Of a stretch of 42,941 nucleotides of DNA, positions 1 through 7,734 are shown one piece after another. The stretch comes from Oscillospiraceae bacterium. GTDB lineage: Bacteria; Bacillota; Clostridia; Oscillospirales; Ruminococcaceae. The notes under the pieces were generated by a model. The model was given only the letters and a program-made list of their open reading frames with translations. It ran no database searches and had not been told where the DNA came from. The translations under genes were made by a program, and so were the position numbers. The stretch spans positions 1 to 42,941 of the forward strand of contig CADBXK010000005.1 of assembly GCA_902798695.1 (NCBI GenBank), given 5' to 3'. Within the stretch, counting starts at the first letter, position 1. Every line of letters begins with the position of its first letter.

Positions 1-201
1 AAGGCTATGAGATTGTTCTACCAAAAACGTCTTCAACTCATCTGCCGTAAATGTATATCCATATTTCTTTGCTTCTTTAGCAATATACTCTCTCTTCGCC
101 TCCTTCGAATCAAAACCTGATCTTGTCTTTTCAAATATGCTTTTTAATTCTGATTTTTCTTGAGCATCCACAACAAATTTCTTTACACTTTCTTTTGACA
201 T
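1..201 (-). CDS. Nif11-like leader peptide, third precursor (3' end outside window)
   Basis: The reverse strand is open for 67 codons from an ATG at 201 to the window edge. The start follows a strong site (AAGGAGGGG at about 208-216). The protein begins MSKESVKKFVVDAQ and carries the Nif11 leader pattern: an amphipathic N-terminal helix, then GYTFTADELKTFL, equivalent to the GYDFTALELK and GYDFSALDIK segments of the two neighbouring precursors. The GG site and core peptide lie beyond the window, so the product cannot be described. It is the last visible gene of the operon and should be a substrate of the radical SAM enzyme and C39 exporter upstream. Family assignment rests on similarity to its neighbours and the known Nif11 pattern. 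Confidence 0.75.
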   Translation of the reverse strand, partial: MSKESVKKFVVDAQEKSELKSIFEKTRSGFDSKEAKREYIAKEAKKYGYTFTADELKTFLVEQSHSL

Positions 202-269
202 AATAAACCCCTCCTTAATTAAAATCATTTTCAAGAATAATTACATATTTTAAAATTACCTAATTTAGT

Positions 270-554
270 TTATTTGTAATATGGCAATAAAGACTTAATT
301 ATAACATTTACACTAGCTTTTCCACCAGTTATATTTTCAAAATTATCGTCTTTATGCATATTAACATACTCATCAACAACTTCTTTGAGCTCCAATGCTG
401 TAAAATCATATCCCCTCTTAGAAGCTTCAATAACAATTAGATCTATTTTTTTTCTCATATCACTCTCTTTAAAATTTAAAGAACTTACAATACATCCTAC
501 TTCGTCACTCGCCTTAAAATCCAATAAGAAATCTTTTGCACTCTTTAATGACAT
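270..554 (-). CDS. Nif11-like RiPP precursor with 16-residue Cys-free core
   Basis: This 94-residue protein has a Nif11-type leader (residues 1-78) ending in ITGG, followed by a core of 16 residues, KASVNVIIKSLLPYYK. Double-glycine leaders are cut by the C39 peptidase of the exporter encoded upstream. The core has three lysines, no acidic residue and no cysteine, and ends in two tyrosines and a lysine; the only cysteine (C21) is in the leader. Cysteine-dependent maturation (lanthionine, sactionine, thiazole) is therefore ruled out for the core, while radical carbon-carbon bond formation or epimerisation remains possible. The ribosome site is weak (AAGAAAGAAG), unlike its neighbours. It lies 33 nt after the other complete precursor. 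Confidence 0.8.
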   Translation of the reverse strand: MSLKSAKDFLLDFKASDEVGCIVSSLNFKESDMRKKIDLIVIEASKRGYDFTALELKEVVDEYVNMHKDDNFENITGGKASVNVIIKSLLPYYK

Positions 555-587
555 TTTGATCGCTTCTTTCTTACATTTAATTAAAAA

Positions 588-887
588 TTAAGGTTCTATC
601 TTATTATCTTTCAAAAATTTTATTTTTGAAAGATATGTGTTTTTTAAAATAGATTTTCCTCCATAAACTTCATACGAACTATCATTGTCGACATTACCAA
701 TTTCGGATGAAACAACTTTAATATCAAGCGCACTAAAGTCATATCCTATACTCTGTGCAAAAGAAACAATAACACTCACCTTTCCATCATATGTCTTAGC
801 ATTATTTAATTTATCTGAAATGTCATTTAAAATATCTGGATCTGACTCAACTTGTAACAGAAATTGTCTTGCGCTTTCTATAGACAT
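588..887 (-). CDS. Nif11-like RiPP precursor with 22-residue Cys-free core
   Basis: This 99-residue protein is a paralogue of the next precursor: the leader starts MSIESARQFLLQ, has the GYDFSALDIK segment at about 48-57 and a double glycine in EVYGG (residues 73-77). The predicted core, residues 78-99, contains six lysines, one tyrosine and one phenylalanine, and ends in KIEP. There is no cysteine anywhere in the protein. The start is preceded by a G-rich site (GGGTGGGGGTG). It begins 41 nt after the radical SAM gene, so enzyme and substrate are probably co-translated from one mRNA. The core is longer and more basic than that of its neighbour, suggesting a two-peptide or multi-product system. 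No mature structure can be predicted. Confidence 0.82.
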   Translation of the reverse strand: MSIESARQFLLQVESDPDILNDISDKLNNAKTYDGKVSVIVSFAQSIGYDFSALDIKVVSSEIGNVDNDSSYEVYGGKSILKNTYLSKIKFLKDNKIEP

Positions 888-928
888 TCAAACACCCCCA
901 CCCTACATAAATAGCCAATCGCAAAGTT

Positions 929-2350
929 TTAACATCTTACTTTCTTACTATTTAAACTGTCCAAATTAGTCAATAAAGAATCAACTAACATTTTGATTTT
1001 CTTATGATAATTATTCTTAAAGAAAAAACATGCCGCAAGATCTTTTGTAAAATAATCTGAATTATTGTCAATAACCGCCAGTCCCCTGCACCCACCAGCA
1101 CATAAATTCTTATAATCACATATATCGCATTCCGGATTACAGTCAAAGTATTCTTGTAATCTAGTATCTATAATCTTCATGTAGTAAGAATCTGTTAAAA
1201 TTTCACACAATTTTTTATCTAATATATTAGGAAACTTTTTTTTAAGTTCAGTGTTGGCAAAAACCATACATGGTAAAGCAATACCTTCTGGATCTATATA
1301 TAATGAATTTCTAGCATGTCCACATAATGTTATTTTGGAATAATTAACTTTAGAATCATATTTTATATATGGAATAGAATAGTTTTTAGAACCCTTTTCA
1401 CAGTAAAAAAAGCCATCTAACATCAAAGATATTTTCATTCCACTCTCAAAAAATTGTTTTATATACTCTAAATAAGCATCATATATTTCTTTAGTGGATA
1501 GGGTATACTCAGCTGAACTTTTAGCCCAATTGCCCAACATAGCAGCAGGATTAACTTTTAAACTTCTGCAATTAAGCTCGGCTAATTCATTCATGGTGTC
1601 AAGAAATACATCTTTATTTCCTTTGTGAACACACATCTCTGCTGTTGTTATAAAACCTCTTTTATTACACAATTTATAAGCATCTATAGCATATTTTTCT
1701 GCACCAGGTATTCCTCTTATCCAATCATGCCATCCTTTACCATCATAGCTCATATGAATGACTGGTTTCATATTTCTTGATTCAAATGCATCCAACAATT
1801 CATTATTAACTAATTTGCCGTTACTATAAATTGCAGTAACATTAATATTAGCATCGATTAACGCATCCAAAATCTGAAAAAAATCATCTCTTACTAAAGG
1901 TTCCCCTCCAGTCAAAGAAATATTATATACTCCACACTCTGCCAACTCATTAATTATCTTCTTTATTTCAGATAAGGGTAATTCACCAAACTTTGCTTCA
2001 GGTGCCGACATAAAACAATGTCTGCATTTATAATTGCATTTTCCTGTAATTGACCACTGTGCAAAAGACATATACCTAGAAGGAAATTTTTTATATTTTT
2101 GATTGTCATTTAACTTTAAAGAATGTTTACATTCTTGAACAATATTTTTTTTAATCAATTCATTTAATCGTCCTTGATGATCTAATGACAATTCATTAAT
2201 ATTAACAAAATGCTCTCCATCACAAAGCTGAATAATCGAAAAAGTTTCTTTATCTAAAAAACAGGTACTATGTGTTTTCATGTCATATAGAGCAAAAGGG
2301 AGCAGCTTCCAACCTCTTAGTAAAAAATTATCTTTTACACGATAATACAT
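929..2350 (-). CDS. Radical SAM/SPASM peptide-maturation enzyme
   Basis: A 473-residue enzyme predicted to modify the Nif11-like precursors encoded next to it. Residues 1 to about 85 look like a PqqD-type winged-helix peptide-recognition domain (inferred from position and pattern). The radical SAM core begins with C105-x3-C109-x2-C112 (KCNYKCRHC), ligating the SAM-binding [4Fe-4S] cluster, and has the TGGEP motif. The C-terminal SPASM region has C-x2-C-x5-C-x3-C (CDICDYKNLCAGGC), expected to hold auxiliary clusters. The start at 2350 is chosen because AGAGGAG (2356-2362) sits 5 nt upstream; an ATG five codons earlier overlaps that site. SPASM enzymes make thioether, carbon-carbon or other radical crosslinks; with Cys-free cores, a non-thioether reaction is the better guess. 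The exact reaction is unknown. Confidence 0.88.
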   Translation of the reverse strand: MYYRVKDNFLLRGWKLLPFALYDMKTHSTCFLDKETFSIIQLCDGEHFVNINELSLDHQGRLNELIKKNIVQECKHSLKLNDNQKYKKFPSRYMSFAQWSITGKCNYKCRHCFMSAPEAKFGELPLSEIKKIINELAECGVYNISLTGGEPLVRDDFFQILDALIDANINVTAIYSNGKLVNNELLDAFESRNMKPVIHMSYDGKGWHDWIRGIPGAEKYAIDAYKLCNKRGFITTAEMCVHKGNKDVFLDTMNELAELNCRSLKVNPAAMLGNWAKSSAEYTLSTKEIYDAYLEYIKQFFESGMKISLMLDGFFYCEKGSKNYSIPYIKYDSKVNYSKITLCGHARNSLYIDPEGIALPCMVFANTELKKKFPNILDKKLCEILTDSYYMKIIDTRLQEYFDCNPECDICDYKNLCAGGCRGLAVIDNNSDYFTKDLAACFFFKNNYHKKIKMLVDSLLTNLDSLNSKKVRC

Positions 2351-2355
2351 AACTG

Positions 2356-2362
2356 CTCCTCT
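2356..2362 (-). promoter_or_regulatory. Ribosome-binding site deciding the radical SAM start
   Basis: AGAGGAG lies 5 nt before the ATG at 2350 and inside the first codons of a longer reading frame that would start at 2365. It supports the internal start. Confidence 0.7.
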
Positions 2363-2420
2363 CATACACTTAAAACGATATATTTACTAATACTTTTTTT
2401 CATTCTTAATATTAAATAAA

Positions 2421-4613
2421 TTATGAAGTCTTTTTATCTAATCTTTGTCTTTCAACAAGTTCAGCAAAAAAGCCATTTTGTTCAATAAGTTCATCATAAG
2501 TGCCGTCTTCAATAATTTTACCTTTATTAAGCACTATTATTCTATCGCATTGCTTTATCGTAGATAATCTATGTGCAATTACAATTCTAGTACATTTTAA
2601 ATTATCCAACGACTCAGAAACTTTTTTCTGAGTTAAGTTATCCAAAGCAGATGTAGCTTCATCAAACATCAAAATTCTAGGTCTTGGCGCAATTGCTCTA
2701 GAAATCATAAGTCTTTGTCTCTGCCCACCAGAAATTCCACCGCCACCTTCTGAAACCATAGTGTTCATTCCCATAGGCATATTTCTAATGTCATCTGCCA
2801 TTCCCGAAAGTTCAGCAGCTTCCCAAGCATCATCCATAGTAAGCTCTGGAGCTGATATTGTTATATTTGAGTATAAATCTCCCTCAAACAACCTTCCATT
2901 CTGCATAACAACACCAATTTTTTTTCTTAAAGATCTTAAATCAATAGTATTTAAATCTTTTCCATCAAAATAAACCGATCCTTTTTTAGGGATTTCAAAG
3001 CCTAACATAATTCTCATTAAAGTTGACTTTCCACAACCTGTTGTACCAACTATTGCAACATATTGTCCCGGCTTTATTTTAAGAGATATATCGTCTAATA
3101 TAGGCGGCATGCTTTCATCATATCCAAAAGTAACATTGTTGATGTCAATTCCTCCAGAAAGTCTTGTCACAACACTTTTACCTTCAGATACTTCAGGAAC
3201 TTCCTCTAAAATAGGTTTTATCATATTCATTACAGGTTTTATCTTAGCAATATCTAACGCAACACCTGCAAGTCCCATAAATGCTCCTGAAACCATACCA
3301 TAAGCAGTATTAAAAGCAAAATAATCTGCCACTGAAACATTACTAACAACCGCAAAATAATACATTGCAATGGTTCCAAACAACGTAATCATAGTTGTTA
3401 TAACTTTGTTAATATCAATAAATAACGGTGGATTGTAAGTTAGCTGAGCCTGTTTAGAATATTTATCCGCCCAACGAGCAAAAGCTCTCTTTTCAGCTCC
3501 AGAAAGTTTTATTTTTTGAATACCAGATATCAATGCAAAAGTTATTCCACTTTCTTCCGAAGACAATTTCAGCTGCTTTATACTTATTTTCATTTGCATA
3601 AGCGCAGCAATTAATGAAACTACAACAGTGGAAACTATAACAAGTACAGCTGGCAAAACCAACGCTGGTGCATATGCAAAAATTTGAGAAATATAAATTA
3701 GAGAAAATAAAGAAGTAAGTCCCGTTTGCAAAACATTTGTAACAAGCATTTCGCAAAGTGCGTTTATAGTTTGTGTTCTTGACGAAAGTTCACCAGCACT
3801 ATAATCCTTAAAAAACTTAACGGGTAAAGATAAAACTCTCATCATAGTTGCAACTTGAACAGTTATATTCATTTTAGTAACAATTCTAGTACTAATAATT
3901 TCTTTAATAACCGTCAAAATATGACTACTTATTAGTACTGTAGCTAAAAATATCGTAATTGCTACAAGTAACTGCATACTTCTATATTCAACAATATAGG
4001 AAAATATAATATTGTTAATTTTCGGAGTAAGCAATCCAATCAAAGTAACCATTAATGCTGCACCCGCAATTAAAGCAAAATCTGCCGTTGAAAGTGCTTG
4101 AATTATATACTGCAAAAGGTCCTTTATACCCATTTTCTTCAAAGGAAATGGCTTATAAAAAATCATAGCATCTCTCTCAAATAATTCTTCAGCCTTTCTA
4201 TTCATTCTAACCTTAGAACCAGTATCCGGATCAATATAACTATATCCAGATATTCCCGTAGGTATGAAAGCCACTATTTTCCCATCACTTTTTCTTAATC
4301 CAATCATAGCTCCAATAGCATCTTTATACCACCCCTTGGTCAAAGTAACAGCTCTACGCATAATACCGTGTGGCCTAAGCAAAAATTCAATTTGCTCATC
4401 AATATCCTTAATACTATCTGGGACATCCTGAGTTTTTATATGGTAATATTTCAAAATTTCATCCACTGCATCTTTAGTAACTTGCCTATCATCGCTTAAC
4501 GCTACTTGTACCTTATGACCCATAACAGCACCGGCAATATTAACAAAGGAATCAGCAAATGTTTCTCTATCACTTTTTTTACGTTGTTTTATCTGTTCAT
4601 CAAACCAACTCAT
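2421..4613 (-). CDS. NHLM-type ABC transporter, membrane/ATPase subunit without peptidase
   Basis: A 730-residue ABC half-transporter resembling the peptidase-less NHLM bacteriocin-system transporter. Residues 1 to about 165 form a soluble N-terminal region typical of this subfamily and lack the C39 Cys/His pair. A multi-helix membrane domain spans about 165-455. The nucleotide-binding domain has Walker A GTTGCGKST (near residue 521), the signature SGGQRQRL (near 632) and Walker B ILMFDEATSALD (near 644). It starts after GGGGGA, 13 nt downstream of the C39 transporter gene, so the two are probably translated together and may form a heterodimer. The expected role is export of the processed Nif11 peptides, or immunity. 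Confidence 0.9.
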   Translation of the reverse strand: MSWFDEQIKQRKKSDRETFADSFVNIAGAVMGHKVQVALSDDRQVTKDAVDEILKYYHIKTQDVPDSIKDIDEQIEFLLRPHGIMRRAVTLTKGWYKDAIGAMIGLRKSDGKIVAFIPTGISGYSYIDPDTGSKVRMNRKAEELFERDAMIFYKPFPLKKMGIKDLLQYIIQALSTADFALIAGAALMVTLIGLLTPKINNIIFSYIVEYRSMQLLVAITIFLATVLISSHILTVIKEIISTRIVTKMNITVQVATMMRVLSLPVKFFKDYSAGELSSRTQTINALCEMLVTNVLQTGLTSLFSLIYISQIFAYAPALVLPAVLVIVSTVVVSLIAALMQMKISIKQLKLSSEESGITFALISGIQKIKLSGAEKRAFARWADKYSKQAQLTYNPPLFIDINKVITTMITLFGTIAMYYFAVVSNVSVADYFAFNTAYGMVSGAFMGLAGVALDIAKIKPVMNMIKPILEEVPEVSEGKSVVTRLSGGIDINNVTFGYDESMPPILDDISLKIKPGQYVAIVGTTGCGKSTLMRIMLGFEIPKKGSVYFDGKDLNTIDLRSLRKKIGVVMQNGRLFEGDLYSNITISAPELTMDDAWEAAELSGMADDIRNMPMGMNTMVSEGGGGISGGQRQRLMISRAIAPRPRILMFDEATSALDNLTQKKVSESLDNLKCTRIVIAHRLSTIKQCDRIIVLNKGKIIEDGTYDELIEQNGFFAELVERQRLDKKTS

Positions 4614-4626
4614 TCTCTATCCCCCT

Positions 4627-6813
4627 TTATTCATTAGATACAAGTTGTGTATAATAACCACCATTAGCGTATAGTTCTTCATGAGTACCTCTTTCTACAA
4701 CATTTCCTCTATCCATAACAATAATTTCATCACAATCACGAATTGTAGAAAGACGGTGAGCAACAACAATGCAAGTAATTCCTCTATCTTTTATAGATTT
4801 TACTACCTCATATTCTGTTTTTGCATCAAGCGCAGAAGTTGCTTCATCAAGGATGATAATCGTAGGATCCTGAGCTAAAACCCTAGCAATCTCCATACGT
4901 TGTCTCTGTCCACCAGAGAAATCTTTTCCTCCTTCAATAATCTTATAATTATACCCTCCATCACGATGCATAATATCTTCATGTATTTGAGCATCTCGAG
5001 CAGCCATAATCATTTCAAAATTTTCAATAGAATTATCCCACATCTTTATATTATTTGCAATTGTATCTTCAAATAGTATAATATCCTGATCAACAACAGC
5101 TAACGATCCAGTAAACACACTTCTTTCAATATCTTTTATAGGCTTACCATCGAACAAAATTTCTCCACTCCATGGTTGATATAATCCAGAAATCAACTTA
5201 GAAAGAGTAGACTTTCCACAACCAGATGTTCCAACAAACGCAACACGATTTCCTGGCTTTAAAGTAAGATTAAAATCTTTAACTAAAGGTTCTCCTAATC
5301 TAGAATATCCAAAAGTAACATTTTTCAATTCAACACTACCTGACAATTTATCATATTCTGTATTATCATCATCTGAATCGTTGTCTTCTCCAATTACATC
5401 AACTGGATATTCCATAACGTCTTCAACACGTTCCATTTCTGTGCGCATCTCTTGCAAAGTTTGTCCAGCGGATATTAGTTTTGTAGCTGGGTCACTGAAA
5501 GATGTCAGAAATCCTTGAAACATCAAAACCATACCTACTGTAAACTCTTGTTGAATAACCAAGAATGCACCCAAAACAACAACAGCACTAGAACTCAAAT
5601 TAGAAAACAATGTAGGCAATAGACCCAAATATTTACTCAGTTTTGCATATCTAACTGTCTGAGTATTAACACTTGCTTGATATCCAGACCATTTAGTAAA
5701 AAATCCATTCTCTGCCCCACTTGCTTTTATGGTTTCAATCATTTCAATTCCTGCAACTGTTGTACCAGCAAGTTTTCCAGAATCTCTCATCTGAATTCTA
5801 GTAATGTTAATACGTTTCTTGGAAACAATGTTGGAAATAAATATATTGATTATAACAGATGATATTCCCACTAGTGTCAACAAAACACTATATCTAATCA
5901 TAACTATAAGATAAAAAAACATCATTAAAGTATTCAAAGCTAAAGGAACTAATGTCTTAATCAATTTTTCAGCTATAGAAGCATTAGATTGTTGCCTTAA
6001 CTGAATATCTCCAGCCATTCTCTGTGAGAAAAATTCCATTGGTAACCGTAAAACTTTCCACATAAATGACGTACTACCAACAGCAGCTAATTTTCCATCT
6101 ATTCTAGAAGAGTATATGGCCTTAATCCATTCAACAATTATTTGTATAATAGCAAATCCAGATAGAGCAATTAAAAACGGCATAAACCAATCTGGATTCA
6201 ATCCAGTTATAAGTCTATCCATAAATATACGTGAAAATCCGGGATTAATAATTCCCATTAAAGAGGTTATTACTGTAGTCAATATAACAAAAGCCACTGC
6301 CGTTCCAGTTCCTTTTAACCTTTTTGATGCAAATTTAAAAATACTTTTTGGTTTTCCACCAGGCTCAAAACTATCAGTTGGCTCAAACATTAAACATATT
6401 CCAGTAAAACTCTCATCGAATTCCTTCATGGAAACTACAACATTTCCTCTAGCCGGATCGTTAAGATATGCCTTGTCTCCCCTAAATCCATCAAGAACTA
6501 CAAAATGGTTAAAATTCCAATGAACTATGCAAGGAAATTTTCCTTTTTCTCTCAATTCATCCGGCTCATAACGATAGCCTTTGGCAGTAAATCCATAACT
6601 TCTTGCAGCTACCATTATATTTTTAGCATTAGACCCATCACGAGAAACACCACAATCAGCTCTAACTTGCTCAAGAGCTACCCATTTACTATAATATGCC
6701 AATATCATAGTCAGTGATGCTGCACCACATTCAAGCGCTTCCATCTGCATTATAACAGGAACTTTAACCACACCACTGCTTACAGGTTTCTTAATGTTTT
6801 TAACTTTGCTCAA
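4627..6813 (-). CDS. NHLM-type peptidase-containing ABC exporter (C39 peptidase/ABC)
   Basis: A 728-residue bifunctional exporter. The N-terminal C39 peptidase has Cys29 in LECGAAS, His103 in NHFVVLDG and Asp119 in LNDPARG, the triad that cuts after double glycine. A six-helix ABC membrane domain follows, then an ATPase with GTSGCGKST, FSGGQRQRM and IIILDEATSALD. It should remove the Nif11 leader and export the core. The start is assigned to a TTG at 6813: AAAGGAGGG ends 7 nt upstream and this avoids overlap with the preceding gene, which stops at 6833. An ATG at 6864 has no good site and would overlap. It sits between the HlyD-like gene and its partner ABC gene. Confidence 0.92.
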   Translation of the reverse strand: MSKVKNIKKPVSSGVVKVPVIMQMEALECGAASLTMILAYYSKWVALEQVRADCGVSRDGSNAKNIMVAARSYGFTAKGYRYEPDELREKGKFPCIVHWNFNHFVVLDGFRGDKAYLNDPARGNVVVSMKEFDESFTGICLMFEPTDSFEPGGKPKSIFKFASKRLKGTGTAVAFVILTTVITSLMGIINPGFSRIFMDRLITGLNPDWFMPFLIALSGFAIIQIIVEWIKAIYSSRIDGKLAAVGSTSFMWKVLRLPMEFFSQRMAGDIQLRQQSNASIAEKLIKTLVPLALNTLMMFFYLIVMIRYSVLLTLVGISSVIINIFISNIVSKKRINITRIQMRDSGKLAGTTVAGIEMIETIKASGAENGFFTKWSGYQASVNTQTVRYAKLSKYLGLLPTLFSNLSSSAVVVLGAFLVIQQEFTVGMVLMFQGFLTSFSDPATKLISAGQTLQEMRTEMERVEDVMEYPVDVIGEDNDSDDDNTEYDKLSGSVELKNVTFGYSRLGEPLVKDFNLTLKPGNRVAFVGTSGCGKSTLSKLISGLYQPWSGEILFDGKPIKDIERSVFTGSLAVVDQDIILFEDTIANNIKMWDNSIENFEMIMAARDAQIHEDIMHRDGGYNYKIIEGGKDFSGGQRQRMEIARVLAQDPTIIILDEATSALDAKTEYEVVKSIKDRGITCIVVAHRLSTIRDCDEIIVMDRGNVVERGTHEELYANGGYYTQLVSNE

Positions 6814-6820
6814 CAGTAAT

Positions 6821-6829
6821 CCCTCCTTT
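6821..6829 (-). promoter_or_regulatory. Ribosome-binding site implying a TTG start for the C39 exporter
   Basis: AAAGGAGGG, the best Shine-Dalgarno match in the operon, is followed after 7 nt by TTG at 6813. It lies just after the stop codon of the preceding gene (6833). Confidence 0.75.
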
Positions 6830-6832
6830 TGA

Positions 6833-7306
6833 TTATTGCAAAATAAAGGACATTGGCGATACACTATCCACAGTTATATCCATCTCATATATATCATTCG
6901 CCAAAGGTGCATTAAACAATACTTCATAAACCCAATCACCTTCATTTATATTACCAAGATGTAAAATATAAGAATCTATATCCTCACTTGCTTCAATAGG
7001 AGTTTTTGACATTGCAGATACCGGATATTCCTTATCCTTAACAGTAACAGTAGCATTAGCTTTAATTTTATCAAAATCAGCTTCCTTAACGTAGCAATGA
7101 GCTACTCCGTTCTCACAAATTCCTCCAGTTTTAATAACAGTATTTAGCTTTCCAAAGATTCCCCAAACACAAATTCCTATTAATAGAATGACTATGCTAG
7201 AAATTATCATCCATACTGCCGGATTAGAAACTTTGATATAATCATTCAACTGCTCCGGGGAAGATACTCGATCCATACTCTTTTCTCTAAAAATATTTTT
7301 TTGCAT
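6833..7306 (-). CDS. Short HlyD-like secretion protein of the NHLM export system
   Basis: A 157-residue protein with a cytoplasmic N-terminus (SSPEQLNDYIKVSNPAVW), one membrane helix at about 31-52, and a small beta-rich extracytoplasmic region starting GKLNTVIKTGG. This opening matches NHLM bacteriocin-system secretion proteins (membrane-fusion family). It is much shorter than usual family members because the long coiled-coil hairpin is absent, as expected in a Gram-positive with no outer membrane to bridge. It starts after GGGAGG and lies 20 nt upstream of the C39 exporter gene, so it probably forms part of the exporter. The lipoyl-like beta region is inferred, not confirmed. Confidence 0.75.
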   Translation of the reverse strand: MQKNIFREKSMDRVSSPEQLNDYIKVSNPAVWMIISSIVILLIGICVWGIFGKLNTVIKTGGICENGVAHCYVKEADFDKIKANATVTVKDKEYPVSAMSKTPIEASEDIDSYILHLGNINEGDWVYEVLFNAPLANDIYEMDITVDSVSPMSFILQ

Positions 7307-7326
7307 TTTTCCAACCTCCCAATAAT

Positions 7327-7734
7327 CTAAATTTGTTTTTTTATTGTAAGAATATTTCTATTATCCTTATAATCATAAGACACATCATCAACAAATTTTT
7401 TAGTCATATATATTCCTAATCCTCCAATTGGTCTATCAGACGCTGATAACCCAATATCAGGATCTTCTTTAGCAAGCGGATTATACTTAGTTCCACTGTC
7501 TATAAAAACAACAGTGATAACATCAGGATTAGTTGTAAAAGAAAATTGGATTTTAACGGTACCGCAGCCATCATCATAAGCATAATTGGCTACATTAACA
7601 AATATTTCTTCAATCGCAACTGAAAGTCGAGTTTTAATTTTAACATCACAATTAGTATAGGTAAGTTGTTTTTCTATAAAATCAAGAACTTTATATAAAT
7701 TGTCAACTTTAGCATCTACACTAATCTCTGTCAT
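7327..7734 (-). CDS. RsbW/SpoIIAB-like ATP-binding anti-sigma or switch kinase
   Basis: A 135-residue GHKL-type ATPase (HATPase_c_2) like RsbW and SpoIIAB. Visible motifs are the N box EEIFVNVANYAYDD (42-55), the G1 box IDSG (78-81) and GGLGIYMTKKFVD (104-116). Such proteins phosphorylate a STAS antagonist on serine and bind an alternative partner, usually a sigma factor. Its ATG overlaps the stop of the upstream phosphatase gene by the ATGA arrangement, indicating translational coupling. The likely substrate is the STAS protein at 11268-11564. No sigma factor is encoded in the window, so the protein it restrains is unknown. Confidence 0.88.
   Translation of the reverse strand: MTEISVDAKVDNLYKVLDFIEKQLTYTNCDVKIKTRLSVAIEEIFVNVANYAYDDGCGTVKIQFSFTTNPDVITVVFIDSGTKYNPLAKEDPDIGLSASDRPIGGLGIYMTKKFVDDVSYDYKDNRNILTIKKQI

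Noticed and set aside
270-887. Lanthipeptide, sactipeptide or thiazole-type product
   Set aside because: The cores contain no cysteine, and no LanM, LanB/C, YcaO or dehydrogenase gene is in view.
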